A DNA stretch of 33,451 bases from Parasutterella muris (GTDB taxonomy: Bacteria; Pseudomonadota; Gammaproteobacteria; Burkholderiales; Burkholderiaceae_F). Positions 18,800 through 27,226 of this stretch are shown here, piece after piece. Made by a program: the position numbers and the translations under genes. The stretch is taken from NCBI RefSeq assembly GCF_009767915.1, contig NZ_WSRP01000030.1, forward strand, positions 1-33,451, written 5' to 3'. The notes beneath the pieces are model-generated. The model saw nothing but the letters and a program-made list of their open reading frames with translations. It had not been told where the DNA came from and made no database searches. The first letter of the stretch is position 1. Each line of letters opens with the position of its first letter.

Positions 18800-20461
18800 A
18801 TGGCACAGTTTGTTTACACCATGAACAGGGTCGGAAAGATTGTTCCGCCCAAACGAGAGATTCTGAAAGACATTTCTCTGTCTTTTTTCCCCGGAGCCAA
18901 GATCGGCGTGCTCGGTCTGAACGGCGCGGGTAAATCCACTCTGCTGAAAATTATGGCAGGCGTGGACACGGAGATCGAAGGCGAAGCCATCCCGATGCCG
19001 GGTCTCAATATCGGATATCTCCCGCAGGAGCCGGTACTGGATCCGGAGAAAACCGTCCGTGAGACGGTTGAAGAGGGTCTTGGCGACGTATTTTCCGCTC
19101 AGGAAAAACTCAACAAGATTTACGACGCTTATGCAGAACCGGATGCGGATTTTGACGCGCTAGCCGCTGAGCAGGCCCGTTTGGAAGCCATTATCGCTTC
19201 TGCCGGCACAAATGCGGAAACCCAGATGGAAATCGCCGCCGACGCGCTTCGTCTTCCGCCCTGGGACGCAAAGATCGGAAACCTCTCCGGCGGTGAAAAG
19301 CGCCGTGTCGCGCTCTGCCGTCTGCTTCTGTCCAAGCCCGACATGCTGCTTCTTGATGAGCCGACGAACCATTTAGACGCGGAAAGCGTGGATTGGCTCG
19401 AGCAGTTCCTGCAACACTTCCCGGGAACGGTGGTCGCTGTCACGCACGACCGCTACTTCCTTGATAACGCCGCAGAGTGGATTCTTGAACTGGACCGCGG
19501 TCACGGTATTCCTTGGAAAGGCAATTACTCTTCCTGGCTTGATCAGAAGGAACAGCGCCTAGAACTTGAACAGCGCAAGGAAGACGCCCGCATCAAGGCG
19601 ATGAAGCACGAATTGGAATGGGTCCGTCAGAACGCCAAGGGCCGTCAGGCAAAGAGCAAAGCTCGTCTGAATCGCTTTGAAGAGATGTCGAGCTACGAAT
19701 ATCAGAGACGCAATGAAACCAATGAAATCTTTATTCCGGTGGCAGACCGCCTCGGCGATAAAGTTATTGAGTTCAAGCATGTTTCCAAGGGCTTTGGCGA
19801 TCGTCTCCTGATTGACGATCTGAGCTTTACGATTCCGCCCGGAGCGATTGTCGGCGTGATCGGCCCGAACGGTGCCGGTAAGTCCACGCTCTTCAAGATG
19901 ATTCTCGGACAGGAAAAGCCGGATTCCGGTGAAATTGATATCGGACCGACCGTTAAGATCAGCGCAGTTTCTCAGACGCGTGAATCCCTGCCGAACGATA
20001 AGACGGTTTGGGAAGCGGTATCCGACGGACTGGATATTCTGAAGGTCGGCAAGTTTGAAATGCCGAGCCGCGCCTATCTCGGCCGCTTTAACTTCAAGGG
20101 CGGCGATCAGCAGAAGATTGTCGGTACGCTTTCGGGCGGCGAGCGCGGAAGACTGCATATGGCCAAGACACTTCTTGCGGGCGGCAATGTGCTTCTGCTT
20201 GACGAACCGTCAAACGACCTGGACGTGGAAACACTGCGTGCGCTGGAAGAAGCTCTGCTGGAATTTGCGGGCTGCGCGATGGTTATTTCTCATGACCGCT
20301 GGTTCCTTGACCGAATCGCTACGCACATTCTCGCGTTTGAAGGAGACTCTAAGGTTGAATTCTTCGCCGGCAACTACACCGAGTATGAAGAAGACAAGAA
20401 GCGTCGTCTTGGTGATGACGCGATACCGCATCGTCTGCGCTTTAAACCCTTAAAGAGCTGA
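18800..20461 (+). CDS. ettA: EttA, ABC-F energy-dependent translational throttle protein
   Basis: This 553-residue soluble ABC-F protein binds the ribosomal E site and gates entry into elongation according to the ATP/ADP ratio. It has two ABC domains. Walker A motifs are GLNGAGKS (39-46) and GPNGAGKS (355-362). Signature motifs are LSGGEKRRVALCR and LSGGERGRLHMAK, and Walker B segments are LLLDEPTNHLD and LLLDEPSNDLD. The N-terminus AQFVYTMNRVGKIVPPKREI is almost that of E. coli EttA, which fixes the start and separates it from other ABC-F proteins. The charged linker (about residues 250-310) carries the arm/P-site-tRNA interaction region. The stop shares one base with the mnmC start. Confidence 0.96.
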   Translation: MAQFVYTMNRVGKIVPPKREILKDISLSFFPGAKIGVLGLNGAGKSTLLKIMAGVDTEIEGEAIPMPGLNIGYLPQEPVLDPEKTVRETVEEGLGDVFSAQEKLNKIYDAYAEPDADFDALAAEQARLEAIIASAGTNAETQMEIAADALRLPPWDAKIGNLSGGEKRRVALCRLLLSKPDMLLLDEPTNHLDAESVDWLEQFLQHFPGTVVAVTHDRYFLDNAAEWILELDRGHGIPWKGNYSSWLDQKEQRLELEQRKEDARIKAMKHELEWVRQNAKGRQAKSKARLNRFEEMSSYEYQRRNETNEIFIPVADRLGDKVIEFKHVSKGFGDRLLIDDLSFTIPPGAIVGVIGPNGAGKSTLFKMILGQEKPDSGEIDIGPTVKISAVSQTRESLPNDKTVWEAVSDGLDILKVGKFEMPSRAYLGRFNFKGGDQQKIVGTLSGGERGRLHMAKTLLAGGNVLLLDEPSNDLDVETLRALEEALLEFAGCAMVISHDRWFLDRIATHILAFEGDSKVEFFAGNYTEYEEDKKRRLGDDAIPHRLRFKPLKS

Positions 20462-22296
20462 TGATTTCCTCAGGGAAAATTCAGAGAGATAATCGGGGCT
20501 GTCCGTACAGCCCCGAGTTCTCGGATATTTATGCTTCAAGAGACGGTGCCTATCAGCAGGCCCGTTTTGTTTTTTTGGGCGGGTGCGGTCTTCCCGAGCG
20601 TTGGCAGGGCAAGGATCAGTTCGTCATATTGGAAAACGGTTTTGGCCTGGGCACGAATTTTCTTACCGTATTAAGAGCTTGGAGAGAAGACCCTCAGCGA
20701 TGCGAAAGACTGCTCTACACAGCGATTGAAGGCTTTCCGCTTTCCGCGCAGGATTTAGAGCGCTACTGCTCTGTCGAACTTAAGACGGAAGCCAAGGAGC
20801 TTGCAGAAAAATGGCCCGTACTCACGCCCGGCGTGCATCAGATTTTCTTTGACGAAGGCAAAGTTGTTCTGACGCTGTATTTTTCTGAAGCGCTTCAGGC
20901 CGCAAAGCAGCTTGCCTGCAGTTTTGATGCGTTTTTCCCGGATGGTTTCTCTCCCAAAAAGAATCCTGCCATGTGGCAGCCGAAGCTTTTGAAGTCTCTT
21001 GCCGCTCATGCGAGAGAGGGTTCAGTGCTGTCTACCTGGTGCGTCGCTTCCGACGTACGTCGAAGCTTTATGGAGTCCGGTTTTGATGTTCAAAAGACGG
21101 TCGGATTCGGACATAAGTCGCAGATGACGGTAGGGAGGTATGCGCCGCGTTTTTCGTATCGCCGAGCGGCACTGCCCTTTGATCGTCCGAAGCGTGTACC
21201 GCGCTCTGTTCTGGTGATTGGTGCCGGACTTGCGGGCGCTGCCGCCGCTGAACGGCTGCATGCGCGCGGATTGAATGTCACGATTATCGATACGTCTTTC
21301 GTGCCCGCGGGCGGCGCATCTGCGATCCGCTGGGGTGTGGCGCACGCGCAGCCTTCGGCAGACGATAACTTTTTGTTCAGACTGTCCCGCAGCGGGCTGT
21401 TTATGCTTCAGGACACGTTAAAACGCTATCCTGGCTACAGCGAACTGAACGGACTCTTTCAGATGGCGCGTGACGTAGAAGAGCTTGCGCGCTGGCAGCA
21501 TTGGTTCGAGCGCGGCAAACCGTTTCATTTTCCGAGAACTTTTCTGCGTTTAGCGGATACGGAAGAAGTCCTTGAGCGGCTCGGTTATCAGCCGCGCTTC
21601 GGCGGACTGATGCATGGCGGAGCCGGTATTGTGTCGATCGCAACCTGGGTGCGTGAGCGCGTAAATCGCCTCAGAACTCCGGTGATCTTAAATATGCGTG
21701 TTGATCGTTTAGAGCGTCAAAACGGTCTGTGGACCGCCTTTGACACTTTTGGCGCACCGATTGCTTCAGCGGAAAGTGCGGTTTTATGCGCGGCTCATGA
21801 TTCTGCCCGTTTGTCGGGTCTTCCGATTTCTCTTGATCAGTGGAAAGGAAGACTCACACTTCTTAGCCCCGAGGCGACAGCCGGATTTGAAGGCGCTGTC
21901 ACCGGTCCCGGTTACCTAATTCATGCGCCGGACGGATGGTGCGGCATCGGGGCGACCTATGAAAGCGCGGATAAGCAGCTTGAGGCGGCTCAGGCGCATT
22001 CCAAAAACCTTTCTCATATGCAGGGGCTGTTCCCACAGATACCGAAGGCGCAGGGGCTGGGCTTTTACGAAGGCTTTCGCTGTGTCGCCTCAGACCGCAG
22101 ACCGGTGATCGGAAAAGTTCCGCATGCGGAAGATTTGTATATGAGCTGCGCGATGGGTTCACGCGGATCCGTCTTTTGCGAGATCGGAGCCCGTCTGATT
22201 GAAGCTGAAATGTTCGGTGAACCCGCTCCGATTGAAGCGGATCTGATCAAAGGCCTGCAGCCTGAGCGGCTCTTGTCCGAAGAGAAAAACGTTTAA
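20461..22296 (+). CDS. mnmC: MnmC, bifunctional tRNA mnm5s2U34 biosynthesis enzyme
   Basis: This 611-residue two-domain enzyme finishes the wobble-uridine modification. The C-terminal FAD oxidase (MnmC1) removes the carboxymethyl group, and the N-terminal SAM methyltransferase (MnmC2) adds the methyl. The N-terminal domain shows the DUF752 segments SPEFSDIYASRDGAYQQARFV and ENGFGLGTNFL. The FAD Rossmann motif is G254-A-G256-L-A-G259 within VLVIGAGLAGAAAAERL. The C-terminus has RCVASDRRPVIGKVP and the flavin-site segment SCAMGSRGSVFCEIGARL. It is somewhat shorter than E. coli MnmC (about 668). It overlaps ettA by one base (TGATG), suggesting coupled translation. Confidence 0.95.
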   Translation: MISSGKIQRDNRGCPYSPEFSDIYASRDGAYQQARFVFLGGCGLPERWQGKDQFVILENGFGLGTNFLTVLRAWREDPQRCERLLYTAIEGFPLSAQDLERYCSVELKTEAKELAEKWPVLTPGVHQIFFDEGKVVLTLYFSEALQAAKQLACSFDAFFPDGFSPKKNPAMWQPKLLKSLAAHAREGSVLSTWCVASDVRRSFMESGFDVQKTVGFGHKSQMTVGRYAPRFSYRRAALPFDRPKRVPRSVLVIGAGLAGAAAAERLHARGLNVTIIDTSFVPAGGASAIRWGVAHAQPSADDNFLFRLSRSGLFMLQDTLKRYPGYSELNGLFQMARDVEELARWQHWFERGKPFHFPRTFLRLADTEEVLERLGYQPRFGGLMHGGAGIVSIATWVRERVNRLRTPVILNMRVDRLERQNGLWTAFDTFGAPIASAESAVLCAAHDSARLSGLPISLDQWKGRLTLLSPEATAGFEGAVTGPGYLIHAPDGWCGIGATYESADKQLEAAQAHSKNLSHMQGLFPQIPKAQGLGFYEGFRCVASDRRPVIGKVPHAEDLYMSCAMGSRGSVFCEIGARLIEAEMFGEPAPIEADLIKGLQPERLLSEEKNV

Positions 22297-22355
22297 GCGA
22301 ACGTTAGGTTGTTAGACTAAGCACAGCTTCAAATCCACCACAGTCTGCGACCCAT

Positions 22356-23261
22356 ATGAATAATCAGGTAAAAGGTCTTGCCGCATCGTTCGGCGCTTAT
22401 CTATGCTGGGGCTTCATGCCTCTGTACTGGGCGCTCTTCGGACATGTCCGAGGCTGGGAAGTCATCGGACACCGCGTTCTTTGGTCGCTTTTAATTATTT
22501 CTGCGCTTTTGCTTCTGCTCGGCCGTTTGGAAGTGATTAAAAGTACGGTTAGAGGAGTTGTCCGCAGCAAGATTCAGCTCTTTAACCTCTTTATGGCTGC
22601 GGTTCTGGCTGCGGTGAACTGGTGGATCAATGTCTATTCCGTCAGCATTAATCAGGTGGTGGAGCTCGGCATCGGTATGTTTCTTACGCCCCTGATTTCC
22701 GTAGTACTCGGCGTCATCTTTTTCCGCGAGACGCTTTCCCGACTTAAATGGGTCAGCGTAATTCTGCCTGCGATCGGAGTGCTCCTTATGATTTACACGT
22801 TCGGACGCATTCCCTGGATCGCTCTTGGCGTCTCTTCCACGTGGGCGCTTTATGGTGTATTTAAAAAGCGTCTCGGTATCGATCCGTGGGTCAGCAATTT
22901 ATTGGAAGCTTCTCTCATGCTTCCGTTTGCGTGCGCATATTTGTACTACCTATGGACGACAGGTCAGGGCGCTTTTATTGCGGGCGGAACGCAGATCACC
23001 TGGCTTTTGATCAGTGTCGGTCTTGTCACATCAGTCCCCATGATCTTATTTTCGGCGGCCGCCAATTATCTGCCGATGTCGATCCTCGGGTTTACTCAGT
23101 ACTTAAATCCGATTCTGACGCTTTTAGTCGGCCTGGTTTTCTTTAATGAACCGTTTGACGAAAGCAGGCTGATTCCGCTGTGTTTCATTTGGAGCGGCAT
23201 TGTCCTGTTTATTTATGCGGAGCTTCGTTCGCGTCCGAAGGCGGCTTTCCGGATCAGATAA
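22356..23261 (+). CDS. rarD: RarD, EamA-family transporter
   Basis: This 301-residue inner-membrane protein has about ten hydrophobic helices arranged as two EamA repeats. The N-terminal KGLAASFGAYLCWGFMPLYW and GWEVIGHRVLWSLL are typical of RarD; the family name comes from a chloramphenicol-sensitivity phenotype. The conserved Q/N-rich SINQVVELGIGMFLTPLISV and LGFTQYLNPILTLLVGL are present. The true substrate is unknown. No good ribosome site is seen before the ATG. It stands alone, 59 bases after mnmC. Confidence 0.92.
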   Translation: MNNQVKGLAASFGAYLCWGFMPLYWALFGHVRGWEVIGHRVLWSLLIISALLLLLGRLEVIKSTVRGVVRSKIQLFNLFMAAVLAAVNWWINVYSVSINQVVELGIGMFLTPLISVVLGVIFFRETLSRLKWVSVILPAIGVLLMIYTFGRIPWIALGVSSTWALYGVFKKRLGIDPWVSNLLEASLMLPFACAYLYYLWTTGQGAFIAGGTQITWLLISVGLVTSVPMILFSAAANYLPMSILGFTQYLNPILTLLVGLVFFNEPFDESRLIPLCFIWSGIVLFIYAELRSRPKAAFRIR

Positions 23262-23345
23262 CGTACTCTTTGTGACGTTTCTTGTCTCAAGGACGCGATG
23301 AGCGCTGTTATCATAGCGGCCTGTATTAATTAGCCGTGTTTTTCC

Positions 23346-23693
23346 ATGCTTATCTTTTCCCGCAGCCGATCCCCATGGGTCGCTTTTGCATTTATTCTCG
23401 TTGTTGCCGTGGGCGCCTTCATGCGTTTTCAGCAGAGTGCGGAAAACGAAGAAGCGCAGCTGAAGATTGATCAGGCAGGGTTTGTCGAATTTAAGCAGGA
23501 CCTGACTGCTTTGAAAATTCCGGAAAAGACCCTGAATTCTCGCACGCTCTTTGAGGTATATCGCTGCGGCATGGGTTCAATTACGGAACGAAACTACTGC
23601 GCTCATCTTGGCGATGAGTTCTTCGGTTCTCTCACCGATGAGCAGAAGAAGGCGATTCGGCCGATTCTTGAAAAACACTTCAATAAGCACTGA
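23346..23693 (+). CDS. small membrane-anchored hypothetical protein
   Basis: This 115-residue protein is not recognised. It has an N-terminal membrane anchor (about residues 10-26, WVAFAFILVVAVGAFM). A soluble, probably periplasmic, part of about 85 residues follows. Two cysteines (CGMGSITERNYC) could form a disulfide. The tail is basic. It lies 17 bases before uppP and may be co-transcribed with it. Codon use looks like its neighbours, which supports a real gene. Confidence 0.7.
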   Translation: MLIFSRSRSPWVAFAFILVVAVGAFMRFQQSAENEEAQLKIDQAGFVEFKQDLTALKIPEKTLNSRTLFEVYRCGMGSITERNYCAHLGDEFFGSLTDEQKKAIRPILEKHFNKH

Positions 23694-23710
23694 TTAAAGG
23701 CTTTGCAGCA

Positions 23711-24538
23711 ATGGACTGGATTCTTTATCTTAAGGCCGTGATTCTCGGCGTTGTGGAAGGTCTTACCGAGTTTCTTCCTGTTTCATCTACCGGACACTTG
23801 ATTGTCGCAGGCAGTCTTCTGGATTACACCGGAGCGGAGGCCGATACTTTTTATATCGCTATTCAGGCAGGCGCTATATTTGCGGTGTGCTGGCATTATC
23901 GCCGTCGTCTGATCGACATTTGTCTCGGTCTCTTTTCCGAAAAAGTGCAGCAGAGGCTTGCCGCCAATACGGTTATTGCGTTCCTGCCTGCGGCTGTAAT
24001 CGGGGTTTTGGTTGCTAAGTACATCAAAGCCTGGCTCTTCAATCCGGTTTCCGTTGCCGCGGCTCTTGTGATTGGCGGCGTCATCATTTTGATTGTTGAG
24101 CGCTATCAGGATAAGAAATCGTATCGTCCGCGCGTCGCTTCAATGGATGACATGAGCTGGAGAGACGCCTTGAAGGTCGGTTTCTTACAGTGCTTAGCCA
24201 TGATCCCGGGTACCAGTCGTTCCGGAGCCACAATTATCGGTGGTCTTGTGATCGGTCTGTCCAGGACAGCTGCGACCGAGTTTTCCTTCTTCCTCGCGAT
24301 TCCGACGATCTTCGGCGCGACGGTTTATGAGCTTTGGGAGTCTCGTGAATTATTAACCGCTCAGAGCCTGCCGACGATTGGCGTCGGTTTTGTTGTGTCT
24401 TTTTTCTCGGCACTTGCCGTGGTCCGTTGGCTTCTGCACTACGTTGCCAAACATGATTTCTCCGCGTTCGGTTGGTACCGAATCCTCTTTGGCGGTGTCA
24501 TTCTTCTGACTTGGTGGACCGGGCTGGTTCAGTGGTAG
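23711..24538 (+). CDS. uppP: UppP, undecaprenyl-diphosphate phosphatase (BacA family)
   Basis: This 275-residue inner-membrane enzyme recycles the lipid carrier C55-PP to C55-P for peptidoglycan and other envelope polymers. The two family motifs are clear: GVVEGLTEFLPVSSTGH with E16 and E20, and PGTSRSG at 166-172 with R170. About eight membrane helices are expected. Overproduction in other species gives bacitracin tolerance. Its stop region overlaps the convergent crcB stop by 10 bases. Confidence 0.97.
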   Translation: MDWILYLKAVILGVVEGLTEFLPVSSTGHLIVAGSLLDYTGAEADTFYIAIQAGAIFAVCWHYRRRLIDICLGLFSEKVQQRLAANTVIAFLPAAVIGVLVAKYIKAWLFNPVSVAAALVIGGVIILIVERYQDKKSYRPRVASMDDMSWRDALKVGFLQCLAMIPGTSRSGATIIGGLVIGLSRTAATEFSFFLAIPTIFGATVYELWESRELLTAQSLPTIGVGFVVSFFSALAVVRWLLHYVAKHDFSAFGWYRILFGGVILLTWWTGLVQW

Positions 24539-24921
24539 GTGTTCTGCAGCAGCCGCTTTGAGAGCCGCATTGCGGCAAGAGCGGCAGCTGCTCCGAGTGT
24601 GATGCTCAGCGCCATATAGCAGGTGCCTGAAACGAAGTCGTGATTCAGGCAGAGCAGTGATAAGGCGGAAAACGTTGTAAAGGAACCGAGCAGTCCGGTG
24701 CCGACGCCTTTATTCAGCAAAAAGTTCAGACAAGAGGCAGGTCTTTCTTCGCAATAGACTGTAATGGCGCCGAGGCAGGCAGATCCGACCACATTGATGA
24801 GGATGAGCGCGGCTTCGGAAGAAAAGTCTGAGAGCAGATCGTTTTCTGTAAAAACCCGAAGCGCGGCACCGAGCGCGCCGAACAGGGCCGCTGTCAATAA
24901 AGTTAAAACACGCAGCTTCAT
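24529..24921 (-). CDS. crcB: CrcB/Fluc fluoride channel subunit (second of pair)
   Basis: This 130-residue protein with four membrane helices belongs to the CrcB/Fluc fluoride exporter family. The start chosen is the ATG at 24921-24919, because an upstream one adds 14 residues unlike the family. It has the N-terminal GALGAALR, N43 in LINVVGS and the FTTFS sodium-site motif (about 81-85). In the family segment TTFSTF the second pore phenylalanine is replaced: here it reads TTFSAL, so F84 is kept and L87 takes the place of the other Phe. Its ATG overlaps the stop of the upstream crcB, indicating coupled translation and a likely heterodimer. Confidence 0.93.
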   Translation of the reverse strand: MKLRVLTLLTAALFGALGAALRVFTENDLLSDFSSEAALILINVVGSACLGAITVYCEERPASCLNFLLNKGVGTGLLGSFTTFSALSLLCLNHDFVSGTCYMALSITLGAAAALAAMRLSKRLLQNTYH

Positions 24922-25286
24922 AACGCGCCTGCCCACAATCCGATAAATACAGCCGCAGGGCAAAGCGCTGCGTTAAGGAGCGTCTCGGCTGAAGCGATTT
25001 TCCAATTACCTTTGAGGATCGCTTTCGCAAGATCGACCGCGAAGGTGGAGAAAGTCGTCAAACTTGCGCAAAATCCGGCCTGAAGCGCCGCTAAATGATT
25101 TTGCGGCAGATCTTCTGCATGAGCAAGAATCCATCCAAGCAGCAGACATCCGATGATGTTGACCGTCAGAGTGGCGGTCGCAAATCCGTTTTTCGGCGTT
25201 TTGATCAGCATGTAGGCGAGCGCTCGGCAGCCTGCGCCGAGCGCGCCGCCCGCAAATATGCAGAGCAGAGAGGCGCAGGAGAGCAT
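24918..25286 (-). CDS. crcB: CrcB/Fluc fluoride channel subunit (first of pair)
   Basis: This 122-residue four-helix membrane protein is the first CrcB of the pair. GGALGAGCRA, N43 in TVNIIGC and LTTFSTF (T77, T78, F79, F82) are present, so both pore phenylalanines are kept here. Paired crcB genes are known in Gram-positive bacteria, where two different subunits form one antiparallel dimer. Most proteobacteria are reported to have one homodimeric Fluc. It begins 6 bases after the trmB stop, so trmB-crcB-crcB is probably one transcript. Confidence 0.93.
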   Translation of the reverse strand: MLSCASLLCIFAGGALGAGCRALAYMLIKTPKNGFATATLTVNIIGCLLLGWILAHAEDLPQNHLAALQAGFCASLTTFSTFAVDLAKAILKGNWKIASAETLLNAALCPAAVFIGLWAGAL

Positions 25287-25292
25287 TTTTCT

Positions 25293-26012
25293 TTACTGTT
25301 TGATGAACACGAAGTCCCAGCAGCCGTGTCCGAGGCGATTTCCGCGCTCATTGAATTTGGTTGTCGGACGGTCGATCAGCGGATTCTTGGGTTCCGGCGC
25401 AGCGCCCTCGTGCAGGTTTTTGAGTCCTTCAGTGCGGCTCAAAACCTCCAGCATCTGTTCGGCATAATTTTCCCAGTCGGTGGCGCTGTGGAAGTAACCG
25501 CCCGTCTTAATTTTGGGAACAAGCAGTTTCATGAACGCATCGTTGATGAGTCTGCGCTTGTGGTGACGAGCCTTGCGCCAGGGATCCGGGAAGAAGATAT
25601 GCACGCCTGCGAGCGTGTTGTCTTCAATCATGTCTCTGACGACTTCAACCGCGTCGTGTCGGAAGATACGGATGTTCTTGAGGTCCATGTCGCGGATGCG
25701 TTTGGAGAGCGCGCCGACTCCGGCGGCAAAAACTTCGCAGCCGATGAAGTTGATTTCCGGGTGCGCCTGGGCGATTGCGGCGGTCGTTTCGCCCATACCG
25801 CAGCCGATTTCAAGAACAACAGGATTGTCGTTGCCGAAAATCTCTTTAGAGGACAGCTTGGTATTCGGATCGTACTGAATTTGGTAGAGCGGCAGGAGTT
25901 CTTCTAGAGCTTTTTCCTGTGCGCTGCTGATATGTCCGCGTCTCATACAGAAACTGCGGATATGTTTTTTCTTTAATTCTTCGATTTGTTCAGGCGTCAG
26001 CGGTGTTTTCAT
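25293..26012 (-). CDS. trmB: TrmB, tRNA (guanine-N7-)-methyltransferase
   Basis: This 239-residue SAM-dependent enzyme methylates G46 in the tRNA variable loop. The SAM-binding VLEIGCGMGE, the acidic FIGCEVFAAGVGAL and the substrate motif IFFPDPWRKARHHKRRL are diagnostic. The C-terminal TKFNERGNRLGHGCWDFVF matches the family ending. It leads a three-gene reverse-strand set with two crcB genes. The 126 bases upstream, to the tRNA gene, contain no recognisable feature. Confidence 0.95.
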   Translation of the reverse strand: MKTPLTPEQIEELKKKHIRSFCMRRGHISSAQEKALEELLPLYQIQYDPNTKLSSKEIFGNDNPVVLEIGCGMGETTAAIAQAHPEINFIGCEVFAAGVGALSKRIRDMDLKNIRIFRHDAVEVVRDMIEDNTLAGVHIFFPDPWRKARHHKRRLINDAFMKLLVPKIKTGGYFHSATDWENYAEQMLEVLSRTEGLKNLHEGAAPEPKNPLIDRPTTKFNERGNRLGHGCWDFVFIKQ

Positions 26013-26138
26013 ATTCGGATGCTAAAAATAACTGCGCTCCAATTTTAGGCAATATTTGAAATTAATTACGGTCGGAACGCCTTTGGAAACACAATTTGTG
26101 CTCAAAAGCAGAAATTTAAAGGAGGATGCGCAAGAGAC

Positions 26139-26212
26139 TGGAGCGGGTGAGGGGAATCGAACCCCCGTCGTAAGCTTGGGAAGCTTCTGCTCTACCATTG
26201 AGCTACACCCGC
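26139..26212 (-). tRNA. tRNA-Gly, anticodon CCC
   Basis: The reverse strand gives a 74-nt cloverleaf with an encoded CCA. The acceptor stem GCGGGTG/CACCCGC is perfect. The D arm is GCTC...GAGC, the anticodon loop TTCCCAA (plus-strand 26176-26182) gives CCC, and the T arm is GGGGG-TTCGATT-CCCCT. The outermost pair of the anticodon stem (positions 27 and 43) is G against A, a mismatch; all other stems pair. The discriminator base is U. Confidence 0.96.
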
Positions 26213-26221
26213 AAATGACGT

Positions 26222-26234
26222 GCAGAGGATTGTA
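26222..26234 (-). promoter_or_regulatory. possible -10 element for tRNA-Gly
   Basis: Reverse strand TACAAT at 26234-26229 lies 16 bases before the mature tRNA 5' end and matches the -10 consensus in five of six places. The predicted start is near 26222. No strong -35 is seen at the usual distance. Confidence 0.35.
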
Positions 26235-26319
26235 ACGGATTTTTAAAGCGGAGGAAACGGAAGGAAGTACGAAGAAACGTTTAGTCCGCCGCTCCCTGGC
26301 TCGAAAGCACAGCGGAAGG

Positions 26320-27225
26320 TTAGCGCAGGCGGGCTAATTCCGGTTTTATGCTCCAAATATCCTTGAGAAACGGAATAAGTTTTTCCAGTTGGCTGTCCTG
26401 TTTGCCAGGATGTCTCAGAATCCATACTTTTGAGCTTGGCATTTTCCAATCGGGAAGCATACGAACCAACTTTTTCTGCTGGACGAACTCGGCGGCTGCC
26501 CAGAGCGGAATGCCGACAGCGACGCCAAGTCCTTCGGCGGCTGAACTGATCATGGCCTGAAGCGAATTCACCAGGATCTGGGGTTCGATTCGAAGACCGA
26601 TACTTTCTCCAGTGCTCTGAAGCAGAATCTGCGAGCTTTTACTGCCGTGGATCAGGGGAAGCGTTTCCAGAGCCTCCGGTTCGGTTAGAGCGCCGCGCAC
26701 GGAGATGAACTTCGGAGACGCAAAAATACCGTACTGAATTTCGGCGGCTTCATAAGCGACGAAGTGAACATTGGGCAGATCGTCGATACAGAAAATCAGA
26801 TCGAAGCTTTCGAGTTCAATGTCGCTGATGCGCATATAAGTTTCGAGTTCGACGCGAAGCCGGGAAGCCGTGCTTCCTTTTTCGAATTCGGCCAGACGTC
26901 GAAGAACAAGTCCCGAGAGCGTTGTCGGAATTGCAATTCGGATAGCAGGAGACGCGGCTCCTTCGCCGCTCCGTTGAGAAAGCAGTTCGTCAAAATCCGA
27001 AAGAAGCGCTTTTGCCTCCACGTATTTTCTTTCTCCAAGCCAGGTCGGGCGCACACCGCTGGGAGAGCGTTCTAAAAGGGGTTCGCCCAGAACGTGCTCG
27101 AGCGCTCGGATTTCTTTTCCGACCTGTGTCACATCTGTTTCGAGGATAGAGGCCGCCGCGAGCATGCTTCCTTTTTCAACCGAGCAGACGAAGTATTTCC
27201 ATTGCAGCAGAGTGGCTTTTTTCAT
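26320..27225 (-). CDS. LysR-type transcriptional regulator (divergent)
   Basis: This 301-residue protein has the LysR layout: an N-terminal winged helix-turn-helix (about residues 4-63, WKYFVCSVEKGSMLAAASIL through LGEPLLERSPSGVRPTWLGE) and a substrate-binding domain from about residue 90. The recognition-helix segment reads ETDVTQVGKEIRALE, unlike the common SQPALSRQIRALE, so it may bind an unusual site or be poorly active. It starts one base after the stop of the upstream LysR gene and is probably co-transcribed with it. The effector is unknown. The nearby transporter and hydrolase are natural targets. Confidence 0.88.
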   Translation of the reverse strand: MKKATLLQWKYFVCSVEKGSMLAAASILETDVTQVGKEIRALEHVLGEPLLERSPSGVRPTWLGERKYVEAKALLSDFDELLSQRSGEGAASPAIRIAIPTTLSGLVLRRLAEFEKGSTASRLRVELETYMRISDIELESFDLIFCIDDLPNVHFVAYEAAEIQYGIFASPKFISVRGALTEPEALETLPLIHGSKSSQILLQSTGESIGLRIEPQILVNSLQAMISSAAEGLGVAVGIPLWAAAEFVQQKKLVRMLPDWKMPSSKVWILRHPGKQDSQLEKLIPFLKDIWSIKPELARLR

Positions 27226-27226
27226 A

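Noticed and set aside
25095-25907. Forward open frame of 270 codons
   Set aside because: It is antisense to trmB and crcB, which have clear motifs; no family features or ribosome site.
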